Source: Zygnema cylindricum
Taxonomy: Eukaryota; Streptophyta; Zygnematophyceae; Zygnematales; Zygnemataceae
Reading direction: 5' to 3'
Assembly: GCA_037447655.1 (NCBI GenBank)
Contig: JBBHKE010001606.1
Span: 68,830-132,829 of the forward strand
DNA: 64,000 nucleotides
A program made the translations under genes and the position numbers. The stretch's first letter is position 1. Each line of letters starts with the position of its first letter. Below the pieces are notes generated by a model. That model made no database searches. It was not told the origin of the DNA and was given only the letters and a program-made list of their open reading frames with translations. This document shows, in pieces, positions 1-10,300 of the stretch.

Positions 1-640
1 ACAAGCAAATCATCAACATAAATTGTATTAAATATCAAATCTTCCTCATCTTTGAAAACATAGATTGAGTAATCTGAGCTGATCCGAATATATCCCAGAC
101 CGGTAAGAAACTCATCAAGCTTCTTATTCCATTGTCGAGGCGCCTGTTTCAAACCATAAAGAGATTTAATTAGCCGACATACCTTACTCTCCTCTCCTTC
201 CTCCACAAAACCTCCGGGTTGTCGCATGAAGATCTCCTCTTCCAATTATCCATGGAAGAAGGCTGTCTTGATGTCCATATGGTGCACTTCCATGTCTTCC
301 GCTGCTGCTAAAGTGAGAAGTATACGGACGGAGGGAAATCTGACCACCGGGGCAAAGGTTTCCTCGTATTCAATTCCCTCCTTTTGTGTAAATCCCTTTG
401 CAACTAATCTGGCCTTGTAGCGCTCGATTGTGTTATCTGGGTTCACTTTTAATTTGAAAACCCACTTACATCCGATTGGTTTTCGGTTAGGTGGACAATC
501 CACCAGCTTCAAGTATCGGCTGCCATGATTGAGGCCATCTCCTCATAGATGGCTGCCTTCCACCGGTTTCTTTCTGGAGAAGTCATCGCCTCTCCATAAC
601 TTTGAGGTCATCTTGATGAGATAGTTTAGTTACCTTGTTA
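1..640 (-). pseudogene. pol: A1 reverse transcriptase, N-terminal part
   Basis: RVT_2-type copia RT. Recognisable blocks are CKWVFKLKVNPD, RYKARLVAKGF and EETFAPVVRFPSVR at 510-330, then the fingers/palm D in MDIKTAFFHG. A frame change near 246 separates these from the rest. The catalytic YVDD is still readable at about 8-20, before the window edge. Tryptophan TGG is kept at about 127-133 and at 580, where A2 has TGA. A one-base deletion near 506 gives an in-frame TGA. Confidence 0.85.
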
Positions 641-830
641 TTAACCAGTTTTTCTTGCAGTCTTTTGCTACTTCTGCTCCCCCCCTCAAAATTTGAGGCC
701 GGAATAGATGGTTCTCATGGATTCTTTCGAACAAACTCGGCTTCTCCCCTATCCCTTGATTCCGAATCAATTTCCACCACGTCTTCCGCTTCGAGTAGAG
801 TTGTCACTGGAGTTTCCACAGCCGAGTCCT

Positions 831-2270
831 TTACGGTCTGATTTGTACCTGCAAGAATGTCATCTTCTCTAAAACCTGGATAGTTAGGAAGCTCAAAGTC
901 ATCGGAATTTTCTGACTCAAATCTGATTTTTTTTTTACTGACTTCGTATATTTGAAGGGATCCACAGACTTTCCTTCATCCATAACTACTAGATGCTTTA
1001 CTAAGATTATATCTTCCCTTTTTAGATCATAAACTCTATATCCTTTAACATCCTCATCATATCCTAATAAGTATCCCGGTTTTCCTTTAGGATCTAGCTT
1101 CCAATTGGACCGATCAGTATCTAGACTGAATACTTGACTGCCGAAAACCTTTAAGTGAGATATGTGTGGTTTTTGGCCTGTCCATCTCTCATAAGGTGTT
1201 TGATCTTTTATAGTTGAAGTAAGAACTATATTTTTGAGGTAATTAGCACAATTCATTGCTTTTGCCCAAAACCTTTTTCCTATCTTCTTATCTGACAACA
1301 TACTTCTAGCACTATCACTTAGTGTTCTATTTAACCTTTCAGCTACCCCATTTTGTTCCGGGTTTTATGGGACTGTCTTTTGGTGTTGGACCCCATCTTC
1401 CCTCAGAAAATCCTCAAACTGGTTAGAAGTATACTCTCCACCATTGTCACTCGGTATTCTCTTGATTGGAGTTTCATGGAGGTTTTCGCTCCATGCTTTG
1501 TATTGTCTAAAACAATCCTGAGCTTTGGACTTGTTTTTCAAAAAATACACTCGGGAATACCGAGACCAATCATCAGTGATAGTCATCATAAATCTCTTCC
1601 CCCCCGGTGAGGGTACTTTTGCCGGTCCCCAAATATCTGTGTGTACTAGATCTAGAATTTTTTCTCCCTTATAGGTGGTTGTTTTAGGAAAAGGTAATCT
1701 GTGTGTTTTACCTTGAGCACATCCACTACAATCACTTATATTATCATTCTCACTGAACTTAATCCCTTCCACCACTCCCATCTTTTTCATTTCTCTTAAC
1801 TTGTCTAGATTAACATGCCCAAGCCTCTTATGCCACATCATAATATCATGAACACCAGCATAATAAAGTTTCTTCTTTTCATTACTTAAAACTAGCCTAA
1901 ACATCCCATGGCTACCTTTCTCAGCAATGAAATAGACATCCTCCTCAAAGCTAGCAGTAAAGACTCCTTCCCTAGTGCTAGTAAAAAAACCCTTATCATT
2001 TAATACGGATGTAGAGATGAGGTTTTTGTTCAGCTACGGAATAAACAATACATCGAAAAATGTTACTATGGATGTCTTTCCTTCTACTAACACTTTCAAA
2101 TCTACCGATCCTACAAGAGTAGTGGTGACTATCCTCCCATCCCCGTACTCTATCTCTACGGTGGGAATATTTCTTATCTTAGTGAACAGGTGCCTATCCT
2201 TACACATGTGCATGGAGGCACCTGAATCTACAGTCCAGCCTACTTCACCTTTGAATCCACCGTAAGCACA
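831..2270 (-). pseudogene. pol: A1 protease and integrase, disrupted
   Basis: Retropepsin with the VDSGASMHM active site near 2215-2240, then the GAG-pre-integrase zinc domain (HKRLGHV, then CSGCAQGK) and the DDE integrase core. The first Asp is in HTDIWGP, the second in SDNGGEY, and the Glu in NGVAERLNRT. An in-frame TAA at 1365 splits the core between second Asp and Glu; A2 has AAA there. One codon in the protease reads as a stop (near 2036) where A2 keeps Glu. The C-terminal linker ends at 831. The intact family is a polyprotein that integrates cDNA in the nucleus. Confidence 0.87.
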
Positions 2271-2273
2271 TTT

Positions 2274-3385
2274 CTACCTTCGTGGAATTTCAACCTCATT
2301 TTTCGCCTCCAACTCCTCATCCAAAAGGAGCTCATCGTCCTCGTCCTCGGATTCCGCCTCATGTACTTGTGTCAAAAGGGCCTTTTTCTTTCCTCTTGGG
2401 GTACCACCAGTCTCCCCCTCCCTTAATCGAAGCTCGGTTATCTTAGTGCACTCTGCCATATAGTGCCCAGGTTTATTACAAAAATGACATAAACCTTTGG
2501 GAGCCCTTGGTCCAAACTCGTCGGTCTGATTTTTCTGCTCCCTCTCCCCATAGTTTCCGACCGGTGTCCGAGAATCCTTGATCTTCCAATCGGTCGCAGT
2601 TGCCAAGGCTTGACCACTCTTTCCTCCCCTTTGGATCTCAATCGTATTCTCCCGAACGAGAATCATCCCTACCACTGAGTTCCATATCCACCTTAAGTCC
2701 GGCAAGTCCTGCACACGGTTGACTATGTTCTCGAACTCATCGGGTAACTTCATCAGTAAACAGTTAACCTTTTCTTTTTCACTAAAATCTTTTCCCGCAC
2801 TCTCTAGCTCCATGAAGAATGTAGCAAGCTCATTGCAAAAATCCAACATACTTCCCCCTTTGTATACATACTCCTTAACATTCTGATCAACCAACTGTTG
2901 TTGCTGAATCGTACCACTTCGGTACATCTCTATGAGAGCCATCCAAAGATCGGATGCCCTTTCTACCTGCAAATGAGGACATGCAAGTCCTTGAGTGAGA
3001 TGGCGTAGGATGAAGTGCTTTGCCGCCATGTTGTTGAAGTTCAGGTTTCAGTATCATTCTCCTCATTCCTCGGAATAGGTGACATGAATGTCGAACCAGT
3101 TGCTATTGGTGTGGTCGTCTCCTTCTCCTTTCCTTTGTCCACCACCTCTCCTTCTTTTGTTTCCTCCGTTGAAGGTGGATCCTCTTTTCTAGTGAATCTA
3201 CTTCCTCCAAACCCTGGAGGAATTCGAAGACTTGATGGACGCCTCAACCGTCCACTCACTATCCCTCAAAACCTTTTATTGCATAGAGCTCCTATCATCA
3301 TACTTTCCCAGTATATGAAGCCAGTTCCATTAAAGATTGGTACCCTAGAGGGTGGGCCCATAACCTGAAACTGTGAGACCTCCAT
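2274..3385 (-). pseudogene. gag: A1 gag (nucleocapsid with zinc knuckle), disrupted
   Basis: Copia Gag, forming the cytoplasmic virus-like particle. The start codon ATG at 3385-3383 lies in the LTR and reads MEVSQFQVMGPP across the LTR/PBS junction. An in-frame TGA follows about 35 codons later (near 3277), and a frame change near 3040 leads to the 251-residue open stretch at 3029-2274. That stretch has the UBN2-type Gag fold (KGGSMLDFCNEL, MKLPDEFENIV) and a CX2CX4HX4C zinc knuckle, CHFCNKPGHYMAEC. An acidic tail (SEDEDDELLLDEE) precedes the protease. The stop at 2274 falls where A2 continues, so gag-PR was originally one frame. Confidence 0.85.
3351..3365 (-). promoter_or_regulatory. Primer-binding site of A1, tRNA-iMet anticodon-arm type
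   Basis: Immediately after the LTR end the minus strand reads GGTTATGGGCCCACC. This is complementary over 15 nt to GGTGGGCCCATAACC, the anticodon stem-loop of plant initiator tRNA-Met (tRNA sequence from memory). This is the internal half-tRNA priming geometry known for Drosophila copia, not the usual 3'-end TGG site. Confidence 0.82.
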
Positions 3386-4420
3386 AAGTCCTCAGAGTGG
3401 ACAGCTTCCAAGAAGCCTCTAGGATAATCTGACCCCTTTGTGTTTCAGCGAAAACAACTGCCACCCTGGCAGATAAAAACTCTCACCACCTGCACCCTTG
3501 TAAAGGCAAGACTTCCATGAGTCTATAGCAAAAAGAATCTCTGAATTTGCTCCCCTGAGCAGTAAGTTATGAAGGGTCAAAGTTGACCTTTTGTACAGAA
3601 GCTCTTTGGGAGAGAGGGTCCTATCTCCTAATTTTTCTAAGTCCTATCTCTCTCACAGACTCTATCTACTGATGTACGGAACCAATCAGGATACAGTTCC
3701 GTACGCAAAAGTACAGCTGCCGGTGTACTTTATGTACGAACATTGTACGACATGGCCTAAATGTCGACACATGTCATATCTGGATTCGATGCCATAATCT
3801 CCGGAGATTCCACGATCCAACGTAATTTTGCCACGTGTCATCCGATGTGGCGATGGCCACAAACCGCCGAAATCTTTTTCCGCGATCGCGACGCTAATTT
3901 CTGTCGTCCGATTAAATTCGGATTTAATCGTAGCCGTAATAAATACATCCGCGGTATTCATTTCACTTACGAAATAAATGCTTTGTATTTATTTCTTGTT
4001 CGTACCGGAATCCATACTTTATATATTACCGGATCTATGTATCCCGTAATCTATTACAGTTAAATGATTTAACGTACGTATACATATTTAAATAAATATC
4101 AAACTATGTACAATGTAACACTAATGCTAGACTTAACCGCTAAGGCTACCGGCTACTAACTGTCTGCCGGCCGGTAGGTATAAGGATCAAATCCTGTGGC
4201 CGACATACTCTTTTATATAAATAAACCCCTAACTAATATACATTTTCTGTAAACCTCTTGATAGCCTAGGTAGCCATGGATTTAGCTCCCTCTCCAATTT
4301 CTCAGTGACTGCGACAAGTTTGAGAGTTGGAGAGAGAAGTTAGAGGAAGACTGCCTCGGCTTCTTTCTATATTTCTATTTAGACCTAGAAAATACTAAAA
4401 ATGGACCATTAATTTCTACA
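3366..4420 (-). repeat. 5' LTR of A1 (1055 bp)
   Basis: On the minus strand it begins TGTAGAAATT and ends TTTCA. It matches the 1060-bp LTR of A2 (52210-53269) along its whole length. The strand carries a CCAAT box (3680-3687 region), six GTAC tetramers at 3674-3748, a weak TATA-like TGTACAAAAGG near 3587-3597, and the gag ATG (3385-3383) just inside the LTR end. On the opposite strand a tRNA-like A box (about 4131-4149) and B box (4183-4193) are seen. Confidence 0.9.
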
Positions 4421-4970
4421 ATACTTACAATAGTTTAGGTAGATGGTAGATACCGTACGGCTGGTATGCCTCCGTACATTCAGTAGTGAACTCTCCGAGT
4501 ATAACTTGTAGGACTTATAATATTTTGAGATATTTTGATTATCACAGTCAAGTTTATCAAAGCAATGGCAAACTGTTTTTTGTATCTTTGACCTGTTGGT
4601 GTGATCACTCTGTTTTGTGATTTCATGTGAAACTTTGTGGAGGTATTCTATGATATTAAATTTATATGTGTGTGAAGTTTCACTGTATTCCAGTATCTCT
4701 GTAAGATTCTGTGAGCAGTCTAAGGGGTTAGTTTGTGAAGCTGTCAACTGTTTTTTCTGAAACTCTGGAGCTTATATCGTCTAGATGCATTGGTGGATTT
4801 TCTGTAACTTTGGGAGTTTATAGTGTTTATGGTATACTGCATATTGGTGCAGTTTGAGGTGATTTTGTTTATTGTGGAGTAATCTGTGCTGTCTGAAACA
4901 CAATTGTTTTTGAGGTAGTCTGTGGGTGTTTCCGTGAGTAATCCATGGCTGAAATAGGCTATGGACAACA
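4421..4970 (+). repeat. 5' LTR of D, right part
   Basis: Remaining 550 bp of the LTR, ending GGACAACA. Its first 40 bp match 8363-8447 of the 3' LTR. The gag ATG at 4945 lies 26 bp inside the LTR. The 3' copy is truncated after GAGTATAAC, so the two copies overlap only briefly and LTR divergence cannot be estimated. Confidence 0.75.
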
Positions 4971-5841
4971 AGTTATGGGCCCACACCCATGGCTACCCAT
5001 ATTTGATGGATCAAAATATCACTACTGGAAGGATGCACTCGAGAGCTACTTTGAGATGATGGAGCTAATGGATGTGGTGGACGGTACCTTGGGCGAAAAA
5101 TCAAATGGATGGAAAAGAAAAAATCATAAGTGCCTAATGGTTATGAAGAACTCCTTGACTGAGGATTTGGTAATGTCATACCTAAGTTTTAAAAAGGCAT
5201 ATGAATTATGGAAGTGCTTAGAATGTATGTATGCAAAGACTTCTTTACATCATTGGCTTAGCAGTGTTACCAAAATAGTTAAACACAGGTATGTAGGAGG
5301 TAGGATGGAGAAACACTGTATTGACTTACAAGTATTATTTGCATAAAATGATTTGGCAAGAGGAAACTTTACAGATGCCCAACAAGCTATATTGTTAATG
5401 AGAAGTCTACCTAAAGAATATAAGAGTGCATTAGATCGATTGACTTTAATTGATAAAAGAGATTACAGCTTAACTGTAGCAACACGTGTTGTTCTAGATG
5501 AAAAGGCTAATAGAAAGGTGTTATCAAGTCAGACGAATATAAAGGAATCTAAGTCTTCGTTTCAAAAAATTAAAAAGAATAGCGAGTTTGGAGATCGGCC
5601 AAAGAATTGTTTTTATTATAATGATTTAGGACATACCTTCAGGGTATGTCCGTCGTATAAAAGTGCATGTGTTATAGGGAATTTCAGAGATAGATGGGAC
5701 AACAATCTAGTTCGACCCTCAACACGAAGAGAATCAAGTGCTTTCGTGAGTGAGAGACAAGACTGGACCAATGACAAAAGGGATACACCGTGTGTTGACG
5801 AATTTATTTACTTACCGACCTTCTATGTTTTTTCGAAATGA
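4945..5841 (+). pseudogene. gag: D gag, one in-frame stop
   Basis: Copia Gag of about 298 codons from ATG 4945 (inside the LTR) with a TAA at 5344-5346 between two well-matching halves. Visible blocks are the QVMGP motif after the N-terminus, the WKDALESYFEMM region, the KHRYVGG segment, the ILLMRSLPKEYKSAL segment typical of UBN2 Gag, and a zinc knuckle CFYYNDLGHTFRVC. The second cysteine of that knuckle is replaced by Tyr, which should weaken zinc and RNA binding. After the knuckle the reading ends at 5841 without reaching any protease motif. Confidence 0.8.
4971..4985 (+). promoter_or_regulatory. Primer-binding site of D
   Basis: AGTTATGGGCCCACA follows the LTR end. Thirteen of 15 positions match the complement of the tRNA-iMet anticodon arm, including the central GTTATGGGCCCAC. 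It is also coding (QVMGPH in Gag). Confidence 0.75.
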
Positions 5842-7471
5842 GAAGCAAGAGGTGATAGAAAAAGATTTCGTGTCTGTCCCTTTTCTCGACGACAGATTGG
5901 TGAGTAACAAAGAGTAACAGGAGGAAGAATTTATTGAAGTAAGAAAAAATGGAGGTAGTGAAGGTCAATTGGAAATGGAAGCCGGAAAATTCTTAAACAT
6001 AAAGACTAATAAATTTAACCCAGTTTTTAAGGAAGGACCGGGCGAAGATATGAAGAAAATCGAAATTAGGAATGACGTGTATAATGTGGAAACAGGTGGA
6101 AGGAGTTATGTCACCGAAGATAGTGTGGTGAAGGACGAAAGAGAGAAGGACACGATTTTTGTGACCTTATCAGATGACAAATCGGTGAGTGAAAATTGCT
6201 TACAAGAGAGTTTGTCAACTGAAGTAAGAGGAGTTGAAGGAAGAGATGGACACTTAGAAGCAGAAACCGGAAATAAGGTGGATGTGGAAATTGGTGAACT
6301 AGGAGAAGAAGAAAGAAAAAATGTTCAGAAAATTGGAGTGAGAAAAAAAAATTGTGAGAGTGAAAAATGTAATAGATATGCAAAAGTTAGAAATAAATGA
6401 AAGGAAAATAGGAAGAAAAGAGTGCAGCTGAAAAGAAGAAGAATCAAAATTAAAATTTCTCACATGAATGAAGTTAATGGGAGTAGCAAATCTATGGAGA
6501 AAAATATAAAGGTAAAACAGAAAATTAATACTTTTGACATTAAACGAGTAGAAAATTATGACAGAAATGTAAATTGTCAGAAAAGACAAAGGATCAAAGG
6601 CAGAAGAAAACATGTTCAGAAAGTGATCAAGAGAAGAGAGCAAGAGAAATGATTTTCAGGAGGACATTTTTGAAGAACGTGAATTTAGAGAAATCTTAAA
6701 TTTGGAAAAACTTTTATTACATGCATGTCTTATAAAGACAACAACTTTTGACATTCGATATTTTTGGTAGGATTTAAGATTTGGTGTTATTCCTTGTTGA
6801 GTTAGTTGAAAAGAAACAAAAAGTTTCATTTATATATTTTTGAAGACGAAGAACGCAGCGAAAGCAGTGGTAAATCATCGGAAGCAGTTCACGTCGCGAA
6901 ACAACGACGCAACACAGATTGGAAAGATAGGCGTGGAAGTATTTGTTAGGGGAGGAAGTACAACAATTGTTTGATGAAAGTGTGTAGAAGATAGATTTTC
7001 GACAAATCTGATAATATGGCAGTGTGACGAATACGAGTGGAAATTCGGATTTACAGGAGAGGTGTTATAGCATTAGTAAAACGACAATTTGGCCATTCAT
7101 GGCATACAGGGAGTTGTAAGAGGATGATATTAATTCTGTATGAATGTGTAGAATCTGCACTGAAACCAAAACAAAGAGGGTACAAAAAGGCAACAAAACA
7201 ATGTATATTCAAAAACAACGGATTTTGCAAGGAGGCAGTTAACGAAAGTCGAATGATGGAAGACATGGAAGGAAGCAGCAAAAACAGTGGTGACGTCAGC
7301 AGAAGTAGTAAAGTTGTGATTGTTTGTGTAAAGTCTTGAATGTTTAGCAGTGGAGGTTGTGAGAGAAATTTTTTCAAAAGATGAATATTATATACATTCT
7401 TGCTTTTTGTATGTACGTCTATTGGGGTCTAAATGTTTACAGACATAATGAAGTACTGAGTCTAAAGCTTT
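5842..7471 (+). other. Charged low-complexity filler replacing pol in D
   Basis: Three plus-strand reading stretches are open here: 5969-6400 (143 codons, Glu/Lys-rich), 6422-6652 (76 codons, Lys/Arg-rich) and 7037-7339 (100 codons). None has a recognisable domain, and they may be chance openings in purine-rich DNA. The purine richness of the sense strand is strong, with long GAAGAAGAAAG-type runs. Family B has a comparable Glu/Lys-rich ORF in the same place. I see no protease, integrase or RT motif. Confidence 0.55.
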
Positions 7472-7480
7472 AGGGGAGTG
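7472..7480 (+). promoter_or_regulatory. Polypurine tract of D
   Basis: TTTAGGGGAG followed by the 3' LTR start. The same TTTAGGGGAG string precedes the 3' LTR of E (minus strand, 17143-17152) and occurs in C at about 45226. It primes plus-strand DNA synthesis in LTR elements. Confidence 0.65.
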
Positions 7481-8447
7481 GTGTTTTGAAAGCTTTAGTC
7501 CTCAGTAGATGAGGTTGTGAGGAGAGAGTTGAGAGTAGAATGGAGCAGCTGCTACGGCTGCGATGTCAAAGTAGCGCAGCATGGCAGCATAACTATATTA
7601 CACGCTACATATTGAAGTCAAACTAGGCTGCGGTGTCGAAGTGTTCAAGTAGAGCAACATAGCAATGCACCGTGCATATTGTATACAAACAGGGTTGCGA
7701 TGGCAAACTAGCGCAGCATAGCATTTCACGCTGCATATTGTACCCGGGGTGCACCAAACTAAAATTTTCGGGGAAGTGTTGTTTTGAAAAGTTTGTTTCG
7801 TGCGTACGCGACATTTTGTGCGCTTGTGACAGTGTGTGCGCCATGGAATTAAATGTGGAGGTTCGAATGGATTCATAGATAGGGGGAGCGAATGAACGAA
7901 TATAATTTAAGTGACGTAAAAGACTCATTGAGTGACGTGAACAATCATTGACAAATGGACGGCGGATCGCGAAGCGATCTGATGTGGAGTAAACGGAATG
8001 TTGAAATAGGCTCCGCCCGTACAGCGCAGCTGCGACGCAGACACGACAACGCAGCTGCAGTTATTTTGGATAAATACGCACCGCAGGTACGGAGCAGCTG
8101 CGATGCAGACAAGTCAACGCAGCTGCGGATAATTTGATATGATCCGTACGGGCAAAGCAGCTATCTCACCTGCGGATAATATGAATATTTAGACTCTAAG
8201 TAATTATATTTGTTTAGTGGTTGCTTAGTGGTAGCTTGGTTTTTGATGTACGAAGATTGTGGAGATATCGGTGTAAAAAATCTGTACAACATAGGTTTGT
8301 CTTTTTGCTAATTAGTTTGTTAGTGTAGATTTGTTCAGTCTGACATACCTCAAACTATTCGGGTATACTTACAATTGTTTAGGTAGATGGTAGATACCGT
8401 ACGGCTGGCATGCCTCCGTACATTGAGTAGTGAACTCTCTGAGTATA
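7481..8447 (+). repeat. 3' LTR region of D with GCAGC-rich subrepeats
   Basis: Begins TGTTTTGAAAGCTTTAG, which aligns with the E LTR start. Three imperfect subrepeats of about 65 bp lie at 7556-7613, 7625-7683 and 7690-7742, each with TGCGATG and ending CATATTGTA. A second LTR-like start (TTCGGGGAAG then TGTTGTTTTGAAAAG) follows near 7770. CAGCTGCG motifs recur at 8025-8130. The LTR is cut at about 8448. Confidence 0.65.
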
Positions 8448-9640
8448 ACTGTCAAGCTCATGTGCTTCACAGGCACCCCTTTTATCTTACCAAGGATTCT
8501 CGGGCCTTTTTTCCTCTATACGGTCCTTAAAGTACAAGGAAAGGAGCGCAATCAGCGTGACCACATTCTTCTATTTTCCTAACTGAACGGAACGCACTTT
8601 ATTTCGCGCCTAACGGAGGCCGGAAGACAAAGTTACTCCGTTCCAAAGATTACCATCCTGTTACATGTGACAAGTTGCCAACTGTCCTATTGGGGGCTAC
8701 ATTGTGGAACGCCACGTAACTTTTGGGATAGTCTGGTAGATTTTGCTGTTGGCTATCAGTAGGAGGTTAGTTCAGGTCCTCCAGCCGAATAGAGCATTTA
8801 TTAATGTGAGTCAAAGTTAGGCGTTTCACGTCAATTTAGAACTTTGTTGCTCAAAATTGTGTCATAGAAAACCACGTGGCTTCTAATCTAGCCGGAGATA
8901 GTCGCCTAACTTTTTGCCCCGAGTGTAGTACCACCTGTTTTGTCTTATGTCCGTACGATAACAATTCCTGGCCGGTGATTGGCTCCTAGTATTGCTTTGA
9001 CTTTGGTACTTTCGGTAGACAAACTTGGCTTGTATAAGGCACTTGGGGCCGAAGGAGACAGGTTGTTGTTTCAGTACTGTCTCCTGAGAAAAACCATAGA
9101 AATTCCAGCAAACTTTCTTGTGGAGAACTTTTGTTTTGCTTCTGCTTGTGACCCTATTGCCATCTTTGTTTGCATCCGTCCTTTGTGGAAATCGTAGTCC
9201 GGTTGGGTGGTTGGCACCGTCTTTCCTGTTTTGGGCGGTTTGGGGACTGGTGTTTGTTGGAAATCAAGAAGGGTCTTGCCGGTTCCGGGTCGCGGAAACC
9301 GAGGAGTTAAGGAGGCCCTACCTGTCCGGGGTTTTCAGGGGGAGATTTTGTCTCCTTTTGGTTGTCCACGTTACGTTTTGGGGGTAGGTTGAGCTCGCTT
9401 GCTATTATTCCACATCCTAACTTTATATCTCTATTTTCTAAAGGCAAGGTGATATTATTAATTCTGAGACAACATTTTTTTATTTCTATTCTTTCATTTT
9501 TTTCTGAGTGGAAGCATCTTGGTTCTCTCTTTGGTAGTCCTTTTTGGGGCTTTGGTCGGGTTTCTTCCGGGGTCGATTACCAGAATCTTTTGTACCAGAA
9601 TAGTGGATTTTGAGAGGATTTTTGTTAGGCTTCCAACAGA
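8448..9640 (+). repeat. LTR/leader of the methyltransferase-type retroelement, plus copy
   Basis: Diverged match to the reverse complement of 36960-38045. Shared anchors are TGTCAAGC near 8449, a TTTATACAA/TTGTATAAGGCACTTGG segment at about 9030, CAGTACTGTCTCCTGAGAAAA at 9073, GGGCGGTTTGG at 9233, and AAGGTGATATTNTTAAT at 9446. No gag follows, so it is a solo or truncated copy that interrupts the D 3' LTR. Short ORFs here are not convincing genes. Confidence 0.7.
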
Positions 9641-9920
9641 TAGTCACAAATCAAGGACCAGGCTCCACCTCTAAGGATTCCCTCCTTTCCTCCGGCCAGG
9701 AGGGGAAAGGAGAGGGGGGGGGAGGGGATATCTTTCGCCCTCCCCAAGCACTCATCCCCACCTTTGCAGGCATGCTCACAGGAACAAGGCGGGCAGCATT
9801 GAGCACAAGCATGGTTGTGGGGAGCATTCTCATTCTGGGGAAGGGTGTTTGCATGACTCCAATGCCAATTACCCGGGCAGTGGGCCCTCCTCTGATGTTT
9901 CCGGCACGCTCGACATAACT
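9641..9920 (+). repeat. GC-rich 270-bp block shared with 38380-38655
   Basis: Both copies have a G-run, then a CCTTCCCC/CCTCCCC..CACTCATCCC stretch, GGGAGCATTC.CATTC.GGG, CCAATGCCAA, and GCATGCTCGACA or GCACGCTCGACA at the end. Each copy sits directly downstream of methyltransferase-type leader sequence, so it is probably part of that element. Function unknown. Confidence 0.6.
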
Positions 9921-9954
9921 CACTTACAAGCTGGCTTTTTAACTTAGCCGTAGA

Positions 9955-10300
9955 AATCAACCTTAAGATCTAATTCGAGAAACTTAACATTGAACTTAGA
10001 TGTAAATTAAAGAACGACTTGAAATTGAAACAAACGAAACTAGTATAAATACTCAACGGAAAACTTAACTCGGATGAGAAGAAACGAAATAAACCATTTG
10101 CAGGAAACAAAACGTACACGCCCAAAATTACCAATGAAACTAAATGAAACAAAATGCGTGAAATGACGCTTGACAAGAATGAACCACACTATCTACAAAC
10201 CAACAATACTAGATTGACATTGACATTTGTTTAAACATTGTTAACTATTCACAAACCAGCAATACTAGATTGACATTTATATTGACATTGGTTTAAACAT
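9955..10300. repeat. Fragment related to the large inverted repeat, plus a short tandem duplication
   Basis: The segment with GAAACTAAATGA.A.AAA and CCACACTAT.TACAAA.CAACA resembles 26725-26800 in the right arm of the inverted repeat, indicating a dispersed family. At 10190-10245 and 10248-10300 a unit containing CAATACTAGATTGACATT is present twice. Confidence 0.5.

Larger units (their letters stand above)
1..4420 (-). mobile_element. Ty1/copia element A1, 5' LTR and gag to RT, cut by window edge
   Basis: Minus-strand copia element. Its 5' LTR (3366-4420) is followed by a primer-binding site, gag, protease, integrase and the first part of reverse transcriptase, which runs off the left edge. 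The order gag-PR-IN-RT is diagnostic of Ty1/copia. It is closely related to A2 at 52210-56850. Its LTR ends at 4420 against ATACT, and the equivalent place in the 3' LTR of element D (about 8361) reads ATACT without an insertion, so A1 sits inside the 5' LTR of D. The copy is disabled by several stops and frameshifts. Confidence 0.93.
4421..8447 (+). mobile_element. Copia-type non-autonomous element D (gag plus charged filler)
   Basis: Plus-strand element with the end of a 5' LTR (4421-4970), a PBS, a copia Gag, about 1.6 kb of charged low-complexity sequence with no protease, integrase or RT, a PPT, and a 3' LTR (7481-8447). The two LTR pieces share the segment starting TACTTACAAT-GTTTAGG at 4423 and 8363. 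A1 interrupts the 5' LTR and the methyltransferase-type LTR cuts the 3' LTR at about 8448. The layout resembles TR-GAG elements of plants, which depend on an autonomous partner for pol. Confidence 0.78.

Noticed and set aside
6111-6643. Minus-strand Phe/Leu/Ser-rich ORFs
   Set aside because: Antisense reading of purine-rich filler in D; hydrophobic composition follows from base bias.
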